Shown: positions 1 through 6,384, counted from the stretch's first letter. The stretch: 9,320 nucleotides of DNA from Promethearchaeia archaeon (GCA_029856295.1 JAHQWS010000051.1:1-9320); one strand, 5' to 3'. Numbers and translations: made by a program. The notes: generated from the sequence alone by a model not told the origin.

Positions 1-1
1 T

Positions 2-157
2 AAGAAACCCGATTTGGAGACTGATAAAGACATCAAAGGTAATTGGGTTAAAGAAGAAGTTAAATCTACTTTTGATATGGAAGCAATTGAGGATAACACA
101 GAAGAGTTAGAGAAGTATCTAAAAGATAACAAAGTAAAGATACTTAGGCAAGCTTGA
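2..157 (+). CDS. Small zinc-finger protein, C-terminal end only (paralogue of 6565-6879)
   Basis: This is the 3' end of a gene cut by the window start. Base 2 begins the reading frame and 51 codons precede the TGA. The peptide aligns without gaps to residues 54-104 of the protein at 6565-6879, with about 33 of 51 residues identical by eye, including NWVK, EVKSTFD, IEDNT and LEKYL. The cysteine-bearing N-terminal half lies outside the window, so zinc binding is inferred from the paralogue. The visible tail is acidic and probably helical and has no family I recognise. Codon differences between the copies are almost all amino-acid-changing. The gene faces the acyl-CoA dehydrogenase gene and ends 56 bases from its stop. 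Function unknown. Confidence 0.85.
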   Translation, partial: KKPDLETDKDIKGNWVKEEVKSTFDMEAIEDNTEELEKYLKDNKVKILRQA

Positions 158-166
158 AAAAAAAAA
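157..166 (-). terminator. T-run terminator for the acyl-CoA dehydrogenase gene
   Basis: Read on the minus strand, a run of ten T lies about 48 bases after the stop at 214. Oligo-T tracts of this kind end transcription in archaea without a hairpin. No strong hairpin precedes it. The run also touches the stop codon of the facing zinc-finger gene. Confidence 0.45.
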
Positions 167-213
167 GCAAATTTGTTAAAAATTCTTCTGTCTATTTTGT
201 TTTAGAGATATCC

Positions 214-1956
214 TTACTCATTCATTTGATAGGCGTCTTTTAAGGAGTGTACTACGTTCCAGACTCTGGTAAATCGTTCTTGATCGACATTGGGTTTTTT
301 TATCATTTTTAAGCAATATTCCATTTGTTCAGGGGTAGTGCTAGATTTATGATAAAGGCTTAATGCGAAGTTAGAGAAATCTCGTATGAGAAAATCAAAG
401 ATTTGGTCTAAAGTATCATTATCTATATTGTAGATTGGAGCTGTTTCAATGATAAGGTGTGCATATACTATTAGGGAAAAGATTTCACCAATTCCAGAGA
501 GCATAAAATCCAGGTCTCTTTGTTGTTCGGCATTAGGGGTTGCTTTTGTACCTAGAAGGTGGTACGTTTCAATTTGCTCCAAGAAAATTTTAACATTGGG
601 CAGATCGAGAAATTTCTCGAATGCGGGTCTCCAATCATGCAACCGAACACGTCCTAGTCCCCGAGTGGGACCTTGATTAAAAAGAAAATCATCATTTTTG
701 GCTTGATCTTGTCTTGGTACCTCTTCATAAGCCTTATGATTCATAAAGAAACTCATCATGAATTTAAGGATCAAGGCAATGTTGACATGAACGGTGCCCT
801 CGAGCTTTGGTAAGGCGCGAATGTCCCTTGCGGCGCTCTCGAAGTACATATCTTTTTCAAACCCTTTTGCGGCAATCACATCCCATAAGAGATTGATCAC
901 CACTTCACCTTGAGTAGTAGTTTTCATCTTCATTACGGGAGCATAGAGTAAGTAGCGTCGATCTTTTTTAGAAGCTATGCGCATATAATCTGATGTTCTT
1001 AATCCAAATAATTTCATAGCAACCAGACGAGTATAGGCATCCACAAAATTCTGTTTTACATGTTGAAAATCGGTAACGTACATTTCGTAGAGTCTACGAT
1101 ATGCTGCATGATGAATAGCTTCATAAAATGCATGTGTACAAATTCCAATGGATGCCCAACCCAGATTATATTTACCGACATTGACAGTATTGAGTGCAGC
1201 ACTCCAGGCATCCTCTCCTTTAGAAAGAATGTCCTCTTCAGTTATGGGATAATCATGAAGTGCAAAATTTGCTACGTAATTTTGGCTGTCACAGATATTT
1301 TTTATAAGGTCATAATTCTTATGCTTATAATTTGCAACAAAAAACACATATTGATCTTTATTTTTCATATCATAGGCAGGGATATTTCCATTTTCATCAG
1401 CTAACTTCCCGAAAATCGAAACCATTTCCGCTTCATTCCCATTGCCAATGTAATACTTCTCTCCATTAGCTTTATACGTCTCATCTGGTTGCAGGGTAAG
1501 TGACATCTCAGTTCCATAGATATCTGCGCCATGAGCTCTTTCTGAGAGTCCGAATGCAAAGATTGTTCCTTCTCTAAGTAATTGAGCTGCTTTCTTCTTA
1601 GCATCTTCATTTTCGCTCATCCAAATGGGACCAAGTCCCAAAATGGAGACTTGCCATGTATACCAATACCCGAGCCCATAAAATGCGAGAATTTCGTTAA
1701 ATTCACAAATACGCCACGTATCCCAGCGATAATTTTCATCCTCGCCATATGGAGCAGGAGTTAACAATTGTGCAAAAATTTTGTAATTTTTTTGAAACTC
1801 GAGGAAATCTGAATACCACACTCGTTTATGATCATCTTCCTTAATTTTCGCTTTCCCCTTGTTTTCGAAAAACTCAATCGTTTTACGCATAATTTCCCTT
1901 GATCGCTCATCTGGATAATAGCGGTCGTGCTGTTTAGGATTTAATAAAATTGTCAT
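214..1956 (-). CDS. Acyl-CoA dehydrogenase family flavoprotein
   Basis: A 580-residue protein of the acyl-CoA dehydrogenase superfamily, FAD enzymes that introduce a 2,3 double bond into acyl-CoA thioesters. An N-terminal helical part (about 1-125) is followed by the FAD/substrate region with LSERAHGAD at 137-145, corresponding to the family's TEPxxGSD-type loop. The C-terminal helical domain carries LEGTVHVN, whose Glu386 sits where the catalytic base of medium-chain enzymes lies (YEGT). At 580 residues it is much longer than the usual 380-400, with roughly 180 residues after the EGT motif, as in long FadE5-like or acyl-CoA oxidase-like members. I start at ATG 1956; a TTG five codons upstream is possible but less likely. 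No signal peptide, so cytoplasmic. No electron-transfer partner or thiolase is adjacent, so substrate and pathway are unknown; dehydrogenase versus oxidase cannot be decided here. Confidence 0.88.
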   Translation of the reverse strand: MTILLNPKQHDRYYPDERSREIMRKTIEFFENKGKAKIKEDDHKRVWYSDFLEFQKNYKIFAQLLTPAPYGEDENYRWDTWRICEFNEILAFYGLGYWYTWQVSILGLGPIWMSENEDAKKKAAQLLREGTIFAFGLSERAHGADIYGTEMSLTLQPDETYKANGEKYYIGNGNEAEMVSIFGKLADENGNIPAYDMKNKDQYVFFVANYKHKNYDLIKNICDSQNYVANFALHDYPITEEDILSKGEDAWSAALNTVNVGKYNLGWASIGICTHAFYEAIHHAAYRRLYEMYVTDFQHVKQNFVDAYTRLVAMKLFGLRTSDYMRIASKKDRRYLLYAPVMKMKTTTQGEVVINLLWDVIAAKGFEKDMYFESAARDIRALPKLEGTVHVNIALILKFMMSFFMNHKAYEEVPRQDQAKNDDFLFNQGPTRGLGRVRLHDWRPAFEKFLDLPNVKIFLEQIETYHLLGTKATPNAEQQRDLDFMLSGIGEIFSLIVYAHLIIETAPIYNIDNDTLDQIFDFLIRDFSNFALSLYHKSSTTPEQMEYCLKMIKKPNVDQERFTRVWNVVHSLKDAYQMNE

Positions 1957-1993
1957 AAATTCTTCTCTCAAACTTTAATTAATAAATTACTAC

Positions 1994-2017
1994 TATAAAT
2001 CTTAAAAACTCTTTAAG
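1994..2017 (-). promoter_or_regulatory. Putative TATA box and inverted-repeat operator of the acyl-CoA dehydrogenase gene
   Basis: On the minus strand ATTTATA (1994-2000) lies about 40 bases before the ATG, right for a TATA box with a leader of roughly 14 bases. Directly upstream at 2001-2017 is a perfect 6-bp inverted repeat, CTTAAA, five-base spacer, TTTAAG. A palindrome abutting the TATA box is a typical site for a dimeric regulator, but the arms are pure AT apart from the end C/G, so chance is possible. Confidence 0.35.
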
Positions 2018-2151
2018 TTTTTACTTAAAATATATCTGACTATTGAAACCATTGAAGAAGAAATATAATTAATTTCTTAATTATGATAAACCTTTAAGCT
2101 AGAAGTAAACATTTTAATCTCCGAAAATAGAAAGAAACTTAAATAAAATTG

Positions 2152-2188
2152 AAAAAAAAAATTTTCAATCAGGATAATGATTGAAAAT
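2152..2188 (-). terminator. Hairpin plus T-run terminator of the ABM-like gene
   Basis: On the minus strand, 34 bases past the stop at 2222, a perfect 10-bp hairpin (arms 2179-2188 and 2161-2170, eight-base loop) is followed at once by ten T (2152-2161; one base is shared with the stem). The form is that of an intrinsic terminator, though the stem is nearly all AT and therefore weak. The octamer ATTGAAAA occurs on the plus strand at 2148, 2180 and 2196 and inverted at 2162, so alternative stems can form. Confidence 0.5.
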
Positions 2189-2221
2189 GATTTGAATTGA
2201 AAAACTTCAAATATTAGCTTA

Positions 2222-2527
2222 CTAGATGGTGATTTCACTATTCACGTCATAAACCTTCCGCTCTGATACGGAAGCGATAAACGCGGCAAATTTAGCAACT
2301 TGCTTTCGATATAATCCGCTTTTTTGTACTGCTTCCGCGTCAGCTCTAGTCGCATATAATACTAATGCTATGGCATCACTCTTGTCCTCAGTTACCAATA
2401 AAAATCCACCCATAAATCCTTTTTCTCCCTTGATCGCTGGAATCATGTTATCGTCCCATACCTTTCTGGCCTCATCAACCGACACATCAGGTTTTAATTT
2501 CGCAATCGTGACGCTTGCCACTGGCAT
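2222..2527 (-). CDS. Small dimeric alpha/beta-barrel (ABM-like) protein
   Basis: A 101-residue protein with the pattern of ferredoxin-like dimeric alpha/beta-barrel domains: a first strand (PVASVTIAKLKP), a helix (VDEARKVWDDNMIPAI), the turn KGFMGGFLLVTED, a strand (AIALVLYAT) and a final helix and strand. This is the antibiotic biosynthesis monooxygenase (ABM)/Dabb-like superfamily, whose members range from quinol or haem monooxygenases to non-catalytic stress proteins. I see no residues that fix an activity. The ATG at 2527 is preferred because GGTGG lies five bases upstream; a GTG three codons earlier overlaps that site. An AT-rich TATA-like stretch at 2548-2560 is close enough that the leader must be very short. 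It is co-directional with the dehydrogenase gene but separated by 265 bases and a terminator, so probably transcribed separately. Confidence 0.75.
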   Translation of the reverse strand: MPVASVTIAKLKPDVSVDEARKVWDDNMIPAIKGEKGFMGGFLLVTEDKSDAIALVLYATRADAEAVQKSGLYRKQVAKFAAFIASVSERKVYDVNSEITI

Positions 2528-2717
2528 ACTTTCCACCCCACATTTTATTATATAAAATAAATTTTTTGGATTTGCACAAAATTCCCTTTTTGGTAAAATT
2601 TAGGTAACCAATAATAATACAACCCATCTATTTAAGTGTTATACTTAGAAGATTATTTCTATTTTTAAAAAAAAAGAAAGTATAAAAGCTTTTTTAGCGT
2701 TTTAGGTCGTAGGAGGA

Positions 2718-2810
2718 TTATATTTTATATCCTTCCGGTAATTTCTCCTCTTTATGCGGGCTTTCAGACAATTCAAACCTAAACCCAACAATTTCTTCAC
2801 CCCCAATCAT
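2718..2810 (-). CDS. Very small ORF, 30 aa, overlapping the preceding small ORF
   Basis: A 30-codon ORF starting at ATG 2810 with the N-terminus MIGGEEIVGFRFE and ending in LPEGYKI before TAA. Its start lies inside TCATGA, overlapping by four bases the TGA of the upstream small ORF, the usual layout of translationally coupled genes. Its composition (Gly, Glu, Pro, few Lys/Asn) is not what random AT-rich DNA gives, which argues for real coding. I recognise no family. It could be a microprotein or the surviving end of a decayed gene. Confidence 0.4.
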   Translation of the reverse strand: MIGGEEIVGFRFELSESPHKEEKLPEGYKI

Positions 2811-3045
2811 GAACTAGTATATATATCCTTTTGTTTTATCTTAGAAATTTCGCTTTTTATGCGATAAAAACTTAACATTAAGTTTTTATACGTTCTAAAA
2901 AATTTTTCTTCAGACATCAAACCTTGTTTAAATGTACGTTCACATTGCTTACGTAATTTGTTTATTCTTTCTTTTTTTTTAAGAGTGAGCTTAATCTACT
3001 CGCTAATTTGCTTTTTTCAGTATTTAATTTTTTATTGTTAAACAT
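2807..3045 (-). pseudogene. Small helical protein gene interrupted by a frameshift at a nine-A run
   Basis: From ATG 3045 the minus strand reads MFNNKKLNTEKSKLAS... for 26 codons to a stop just after a run of nine A (plus-strand T at 2972-2980). The next frame is open across the run and continues with INKLRKQCERTFKQGLMSEE and FFRTYKNLMLSFYRIKSEI to TGA at 2807-2809. One extra A would join the two into a 79-residue, Lys/Glu-rich, probably helical protein. The downstream part alone is open for over 60 codons, unusual for such AT-rich DNA. Either the gene is broken, the assembly has a homopolymer error, or the product arises by slippage at A9. No family recognised and no strong ribosome binding site. 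Confidence 0.42.
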
Positions 3046-3062
3046 TAACCATCAGTAATATT

Positions 3063-3204
3063 TTATTTAATTCGCGACCAGAGGCGAAAGTACTCTTCAA
3101 ATAGTTTGAAATAATAATTATCCTTTGAGATCTTCATAAAAATCCTTTTCCAATATTTCTAAGGTTCCATTCGGGTTTTTAGTTCGTTCAGCTCTGTTAG
3201 TCAT
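3063..3204 (-). pseudogene. Two overlapping mini-ORFs, or one frameshifted small gene
   Basis: The first ORF (ATG 3204, 28 aa, MTNRAERTKNPNGTLEILEK... ending YEDLKG) stops at 3118. A second in another frame starts at ATG 3137 (24 aa, MKISKDNYYFKLFEEYF... ending SRIK) and stops at 3063. AAGGA stands five bases before the second start. Removing one A of the AAA codon before GGA would join them as ...FYEDLKDNYYFKLFEEYF..., which reads as one natural peptide of about 50 residues. The first frame is open back to 3243 without a better start. Next comes the 3045 start, 17 bases on. Family unknown; two small genes or one broken one are both possible. Confidence 0.35.
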
Positions 3205-3266
3205 TCTATCCTTATAATCCTTTTTTAAATCAATTTCTGGATTTTAAATATTAAATAAGATAAGAT

Positions 3267-3315
3267 GATATATATTCATTAAAAGAATTTTATTAATTGA
3301 ATATAGATTGGAGGT
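3267..3315 (+). promoter_or_regulatory. TATA box and ribosome binding site of the fucosidase gene
   Basis: GATATATATT at 3267-3276 is the best TATA-like element before the fucosidase gene; a start about 25 bases on would give a leader near 30 bases carrying the clear GGAGGT at 3310-3315, ten bases before ATG 3326. The TATATATA core is self-complementary and could also serve the divergent minus-strand mini-ORFs that begin by 3204. Confidence 0.45.
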
Positions 3316-3325
3316 TATATAAAAA

Positions 3326-4792
3326 ATGTCTGAAAAATTCCAGCCAACCTTGAAATCCGTAAGAAAGCATGAAGTTCCGGAGTGGTTTCATGATGCAAAA
3401 CTTGGTATTTTCATCCATTGGGGCCTTTTTAGCGTTCCCGCATTCGCTCCTTCCGGGAAAGGCGAGAATCTTAAAATCTTAGCGAAAGAGGGATGGATTG
3501 CCTATTATGCGCATAATCCCTATGCGGAATGGTATCTTAACACGATGAAGATTACCAACAGCCCCACACAAAAGTATCATATTGAGACCTATGGAAAGGA
3601 CTTTTCCTATGATGACTTCATGCCCATGTTTAATGAAGCAGCTCAAAAATGGAACCCGGAAAAATGGGCGGAGATATTTAAGAAAGTCGGTGCGAGATAT
3701 GTGGTCCTTGTCACAAAGCACCATGATGGGTTTTTGTTATGGCCGAGTAAATATCCTAATCCAAAGAAAAAGAATTTTTTTGCGAGTAGGGATATTGTAG
3801 GAGAGTTGACAAAAGCAGTGAGAGGGAAAGGCATGAAAATGGGTCTTTATTATTCGAGTGCGCTTGATTCGACGTTTATGGAATTTGACATTAAAGATGT
3901 AGTTGACGAATTCGCGAGAGCGCCAAATAGCCCAGAATATATAGAGATGAATTCTGCACACTGGAAGGAATTAATTGATGTATACAAGCCTTCGATTCTT
4001 TGGAATGATATCGGTTATCCACGGGACGCAAACCTCGCCGAAATGTTTGCCTACTACTATAATAAAATTCCCGAAGGGGTTGTGAATGATCGGTGGATGC
4101 AGGTCTCAAAATTTCTTAGTAAATTCGCGAACACTAAAATCGGTCGAAAAATAGTATGTTGGTATGTCAAACGGATGTTTTTAACTAAGGGTATAGTCAC
4201 TCCAAACCCTCCGCACTGCGATTTCACAACTCCGGAATATTCCTCATATCATGATATCGTGGAACAAAAGTGGGAGGCAACAAGAGGATTAGGGACGTCA
4301 TTTGGTTACAATAAGGCCGAAAAGCCTGAGGAATATTTAAAAGTTGAGGAATTAGTGCGATTATTTGTAGATATTGTAAGCAAAAATGGCAATCTTCTTC
4401 TGAACTTAGGTCCAGCGGCAGATGGGACGATTCCAGAGGTTCAAAAGAATTGTGTGTTAGGATTGGGTAGCTGGCTTGAGACAAATGGTCAAGCGATATT
4501 TGGAACCCGACCATGGATAAGGGCAGAGGGTATAACCACAGAAGGGATTGAAGTAAGATTTACGCAAAAAGCAGAAACGTTATTTGCTATTTTACTGGAT
4601 TCTCCTACACAATCTTCAGTGATAATTAAATCGCTCGAATTGGCAAAAAAAGCTATTATTAATTGGCTAGGATACAATGAAGAAATTAAGTGGGTTCAGA
4701 AAGGGGAGGATCTTACTATTAGTGCTCCAAAAGCATTGGAAAGAAGCCCAGCGTACGCTATAAGTATTACACCTAAACCATCCTCTCATTAA
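3326..4792 (+). CDS. Alpha-L-fucosidase, glycoside hydrolase family 29
   Basis: A 488-residue GH29 enzyme, a retaining exo-hydrolase that releases terminal L-fucose from glycans or glycosides. The (beta/alpha)8-like domain opens with WFHDAKLGIFIHWG (20-33) and contains TKHHDGF with His132/His133. Asp228 in WNDIGYP matches the known nucleophile (Asp224 of the Thermotoga maritima enzyme, from memory). Glu304 in DFTTPEY matches its acid/base Glu266. About 34 extra residues (around 258-296, basic and amphipathic) separate them. A beta-rich C-terminal domain follows from about 390. There is no signal peptide or membrane anchor, so it acts in the cytoplasm on imported substrate. It is convergent with the GPH symporter gene 41 bases away, its likely supplier. 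A 14-bp palindrome spans the stop. Family assignment is very secure; the exact linkage cleaved is not shown. Confidence 0.96.
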   Translation: MSEKFQPTLKSVRKHEVPEWFHDAKLGIFIHWGLFSVPAFAPSGKGENLKILAKEGWIAYYAHNPYAEWYLNTMKITNSPTQKYHIETYGKDFSYDDFMPMFNEAAQKWNPEKWAEIFKKVGARYVVLVTKHHDGFLLWPSKYPNPKKKNFFASRDIVGELTKAVRGKGMKMGLYYSSALDSTFMEFDIKDVVDEFARAPNSPEYIEMNSAHWKELIDVYKPSILWNDIGYPRDANLAEMFAYYYNKIPEGVVNDRWMQVSKFLSKFANTKIGRKIVCWYVKRMFLTKGIVTPNPPHCDFTTPEYSSYHDIVEQKWEATRGLGTSFGYNKAEKPEEYLKVEELVRLFVDIVSKNGNLLLNLGPAADGTIPEVQKNCVLGLGSWLETNGQAIFGTRPWIRAEGITTEGIEVRFTQKAETLFAILLDSPTQSSVIIKSLELAKKAIINWLGYNEEIKWVQKGEDLTISAPKALERSPAYAISITPKPSSH

Positions 4793-4796
4793 TGAG

Positions 4797-4815
4797 AAAA
4801 AAAAGTAAAAAAAAA
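4797..4815 (-). terminator. T-run terminator of the GPH transporter gene
   Basis: On the minus strand, runs of nine T (4807-4815) and eight T (4797-4804) begin 18 bases after the transporter stop at 4834. Two consecutive oligo-T tracts are typical of archaeal factor-independent termination. The same 41-base interval must also end the facing fucosidase transcript, for which only a five-T run (4816-4820) is seen. Confidence 0.5.
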
Positions 4816-4833
4816 TTTTTGATAAGTGGGAAT

Positions 4834-6249
4834 TTATTTTACCGTACTTTTCTCTGAATGAAGATTTGCTCTCTTTATTAAATTTTCTTCTAATTTTTTT
4901 CCATGAATTGGATAAAAACATAATGCGAGGAATCCGATTGCGAGAACAACTGCTGGTACCAATCCCATCAAGATGCGTAAACCCCAAATCACTTCAGCAC
5001 CGGGTTTTGGAGTAAATTCTCCCCATCCCGTGCCAGAAAATACGATCCCTATGAGCAAGATAACAATTACTCCTGAAAACCGCATTACGAATGCCCAAAT
5101 ACCATAAAAACCACCTTCCCGTCTTGTTCCGTGATTGAGCTCATCATCATCAATAATTTGTGCTAAAAGTTGGTCTTGGATATACATCGATCCCCCAATC
5201 CCAATTCCACCAAGAGCCATGGTAATAAAAGCCATCAATAGATCGTCTATCCATAGAAAGAAAGTCAAGGCAAAAGCAAAAACAACAAAATCTATCAATG
5301 ACATTTTCCATAACCCCCAGATTTTTCTAATTTTCATCCATAGGGGTAAAGAAATTATGCCAACAAGAAAAGCTGTTAAGAGTAATAAACCTATCATAAT
5401 AGAATTCTCCGCAGTGACTTCAAGTACATAAGTTGCATAAAGCGGAATTAACATAGGCAATATACTTTGCACGGTAGCCATACATAACCAAGCAATAATG
5501 AAAAACACAAATGCTTTATTAGTAAATGTAAATTTAATAGATTTCCTAAAAGATGGGGCGCTTTTAAAATCTTTGGCGAATTCAACTCGTTCTTTTGATC
5601 CCCATTTGATGGTAGTGAAAATTGTCACTCCTACTATTATAGCGAAGATTAATCCGACGGTATGATATTGCGTGATGGTATAGTCATAACCATGTTGATT
5701 TGCCATGTCCTCGATTAATATGGAAGGAATGAGAAACACCATTATTAATGCTACTATAGCGATAATCATTCTCATGACATTAACTTCCGCCCGTTCATCT
5801 TCTTTGATAAACATTTCAGGGAATAACGACACATGATTCAAGGAGTACATTGTAAAGAAAGTATCAAAAAGAAAGAGTACCACTACAAAATAGATAAAAT
5901 TCATTTGATTCGTGGTCATCGGAGGGGTCCATAAGAAGAAGCATATAAGACTTAATGGAACAGCGGTGGCCATCATCCAAGGGATACGGCGCCCCCAACG
6001 TGTATTGGTCTTATCGGAGAGAACGCCTATGATTGGATCATTAATCGCATTCCAAACTGACCAAACTATAAATCCTATACTAATCCAAATTACAGGAAGT
6101 TTTACTACAGAGAAATAAAAAACAAATACAATTACCTGAAATCCTTGATATGCGACAGTGTCTGTAATTTCACCAACACTAAATGCAAATCGGGTTTTTA
6201 AATCATAACTCTCATAACTATCCGAGGATTCTAATTCTTTTTTTTCCAT
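4834..6249 (-). CDS. GPH-family (MFS) sugar:cation symporter
   Basis: A 471-residue membrane protein with about twelve hydrophobic helices, belonging to the glycoside-pentoside-hexuronide:cation symporter family of the MFS (MelB/XylP/GusB type). The family signature after helix 2 is clear: NDPIIGVLSD at 70-79 followed by GRRIPW at 86-91. The second hallmark, DDDELNHGTRREGGFYG at 367-383, precedes the last helices. Such proteins import glycosides with Na+ or H+. The convergent cytoplasmic fucosidase suggests a fucosylated glycoside as substrate, by inference only. The start at ATG 6249 has at best a weak GGGA upstream; a TATA-like GCTATAAATA lies at 6301-6310 on the minus strand. The C-terminal 80 residues are homologous to the fragment at 6876-7157. 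Length and motifs show no damage. Confidence 0.95.
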   Translation of the reverse strand: MEKKELESSDSYESYDLKTRFAFSVGEITDTVAYQGFQVIVFVFYFSVVKLPVIWISIGFIVWSVWNAINDPIIGVLSDKTNTRWGRRIPWMMATAVPLSLICFFLWTPPMTTNQMNFIYFVVVLFLFDTFFTMYSLNHVSLFPEMFIKEDERAEVNVMRMIIAIVALIMVFLIPSILIEDMANQHGYDYTITQYHTVGLIFAIIVGVTIFTTIKWGSKERVEFAKDFKSAPSFRKSIKFTFTNKAFVFFIIAWLCMATVQSILPMLIPLYATYVLEVTAENSIMIGLLLLTAFLVGIISLPLWMKIRKIWGLWKMSLIDFVVFAFALTFFLWIDDLLMAFITMALGGIGIGGSMYIQDQLLAQIIDDDELNHGTRREGGFYGIWAFVMRFSGVIVILLIGIVFSGTGWGEFTPKPGAEVIWGLRILMGLVPAVVLAIGFLALCFYPIHGKKLEENLIKRANLHSEKSTVK

Positions 6250-6351
6250 AAGATTTCCCGAGTTTTAATTTTATTTTAATTTTATTTATTCTTCTTTAGA
6301 TATTTATAGCTATGTTTTTAAAATGACTATTAATTCATCATATGTTATAAA

Positions 6352-6384
6352 TGGCAAGAGTTGATTGATTTATACAAACCTTCA
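6352..6384 (+). pseudogene. Relic of a second GH29 fucosidase (catalytic region)
   Basis: This lies in the 315-base gap 6250-6564. Read in frame, these 33 bases give WQELIDLYKPS, against WKELIDVYKPS at residues 214-224 of the intact fucosidase, just before its nucleophile motif: 9 of 11 residues match, and most base differences are silent third-position changes (26 of 33 bases equal by eye). The frame is open from 6334 to the TAG at 6412-6414, but similarity ends after KPS, before the catalytic Asp. It looks like a fragment of a diverged fucosidase paralogue rather than a copy of the neighbour. The match is short, so chance cannot be fully excluded. The rest of the gap has TATA-like sites (6413-6424, 6530-6537) and nothing else I can name. 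Confidence 0.45.

Noticed and set aside
1060..1404. Plus-strand 114-codon frame inside the acyl-CoA dehydrogenase gene
   Set aside because: It is antisense to a well-supported enzyme, has Cys/Ile-rich composition with no family look, and has no ribosome binding site; a shadow frame.
1957..1971. Upstream TTG start for the acyl-CoA dehydrogenase
   Set aside because: An ATG lies five codons in, and the TATA spacing fits a short leader to that ATG; the extra residues add nothing conserved.
2077..2112. Eleven-codon minus-strand ORF (MFTSSLKVYHN) with GGAG upstream, between the dehydrogenase and ABM genes
   Set aside because: Too short to separate from chance in AT-rich DNA; no other support.
2528..2536. 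Upstream GTG start for the ABM-like protein
   Set aside because: The GTG lies within the GGTGG ribosome binding site that serves the ATG at 2527.
2528..3325. Search for tRNA, structured RNA or CRISPR repeats in the largest gap
   Set aside because: No cloverleaf, no regularly spaced repeats and no GC-rich stem were seen; the content is the mini-ORF cluster and AT-rich DNA.
4224..4987. Minus-strand frames opposite the fucosidase and in the other frame of the transporter end
   Set aside because: They overlap two secure genes over most of their length and have no start signals.
5135..5431. Plus-strand 98-codon frame inside the GPH transporter gene
   Set aside because: It is the reverse of hydrophobic helices, rich in Ser, Ile and Lys, with no recognisable domain; explained by the transporter codons.
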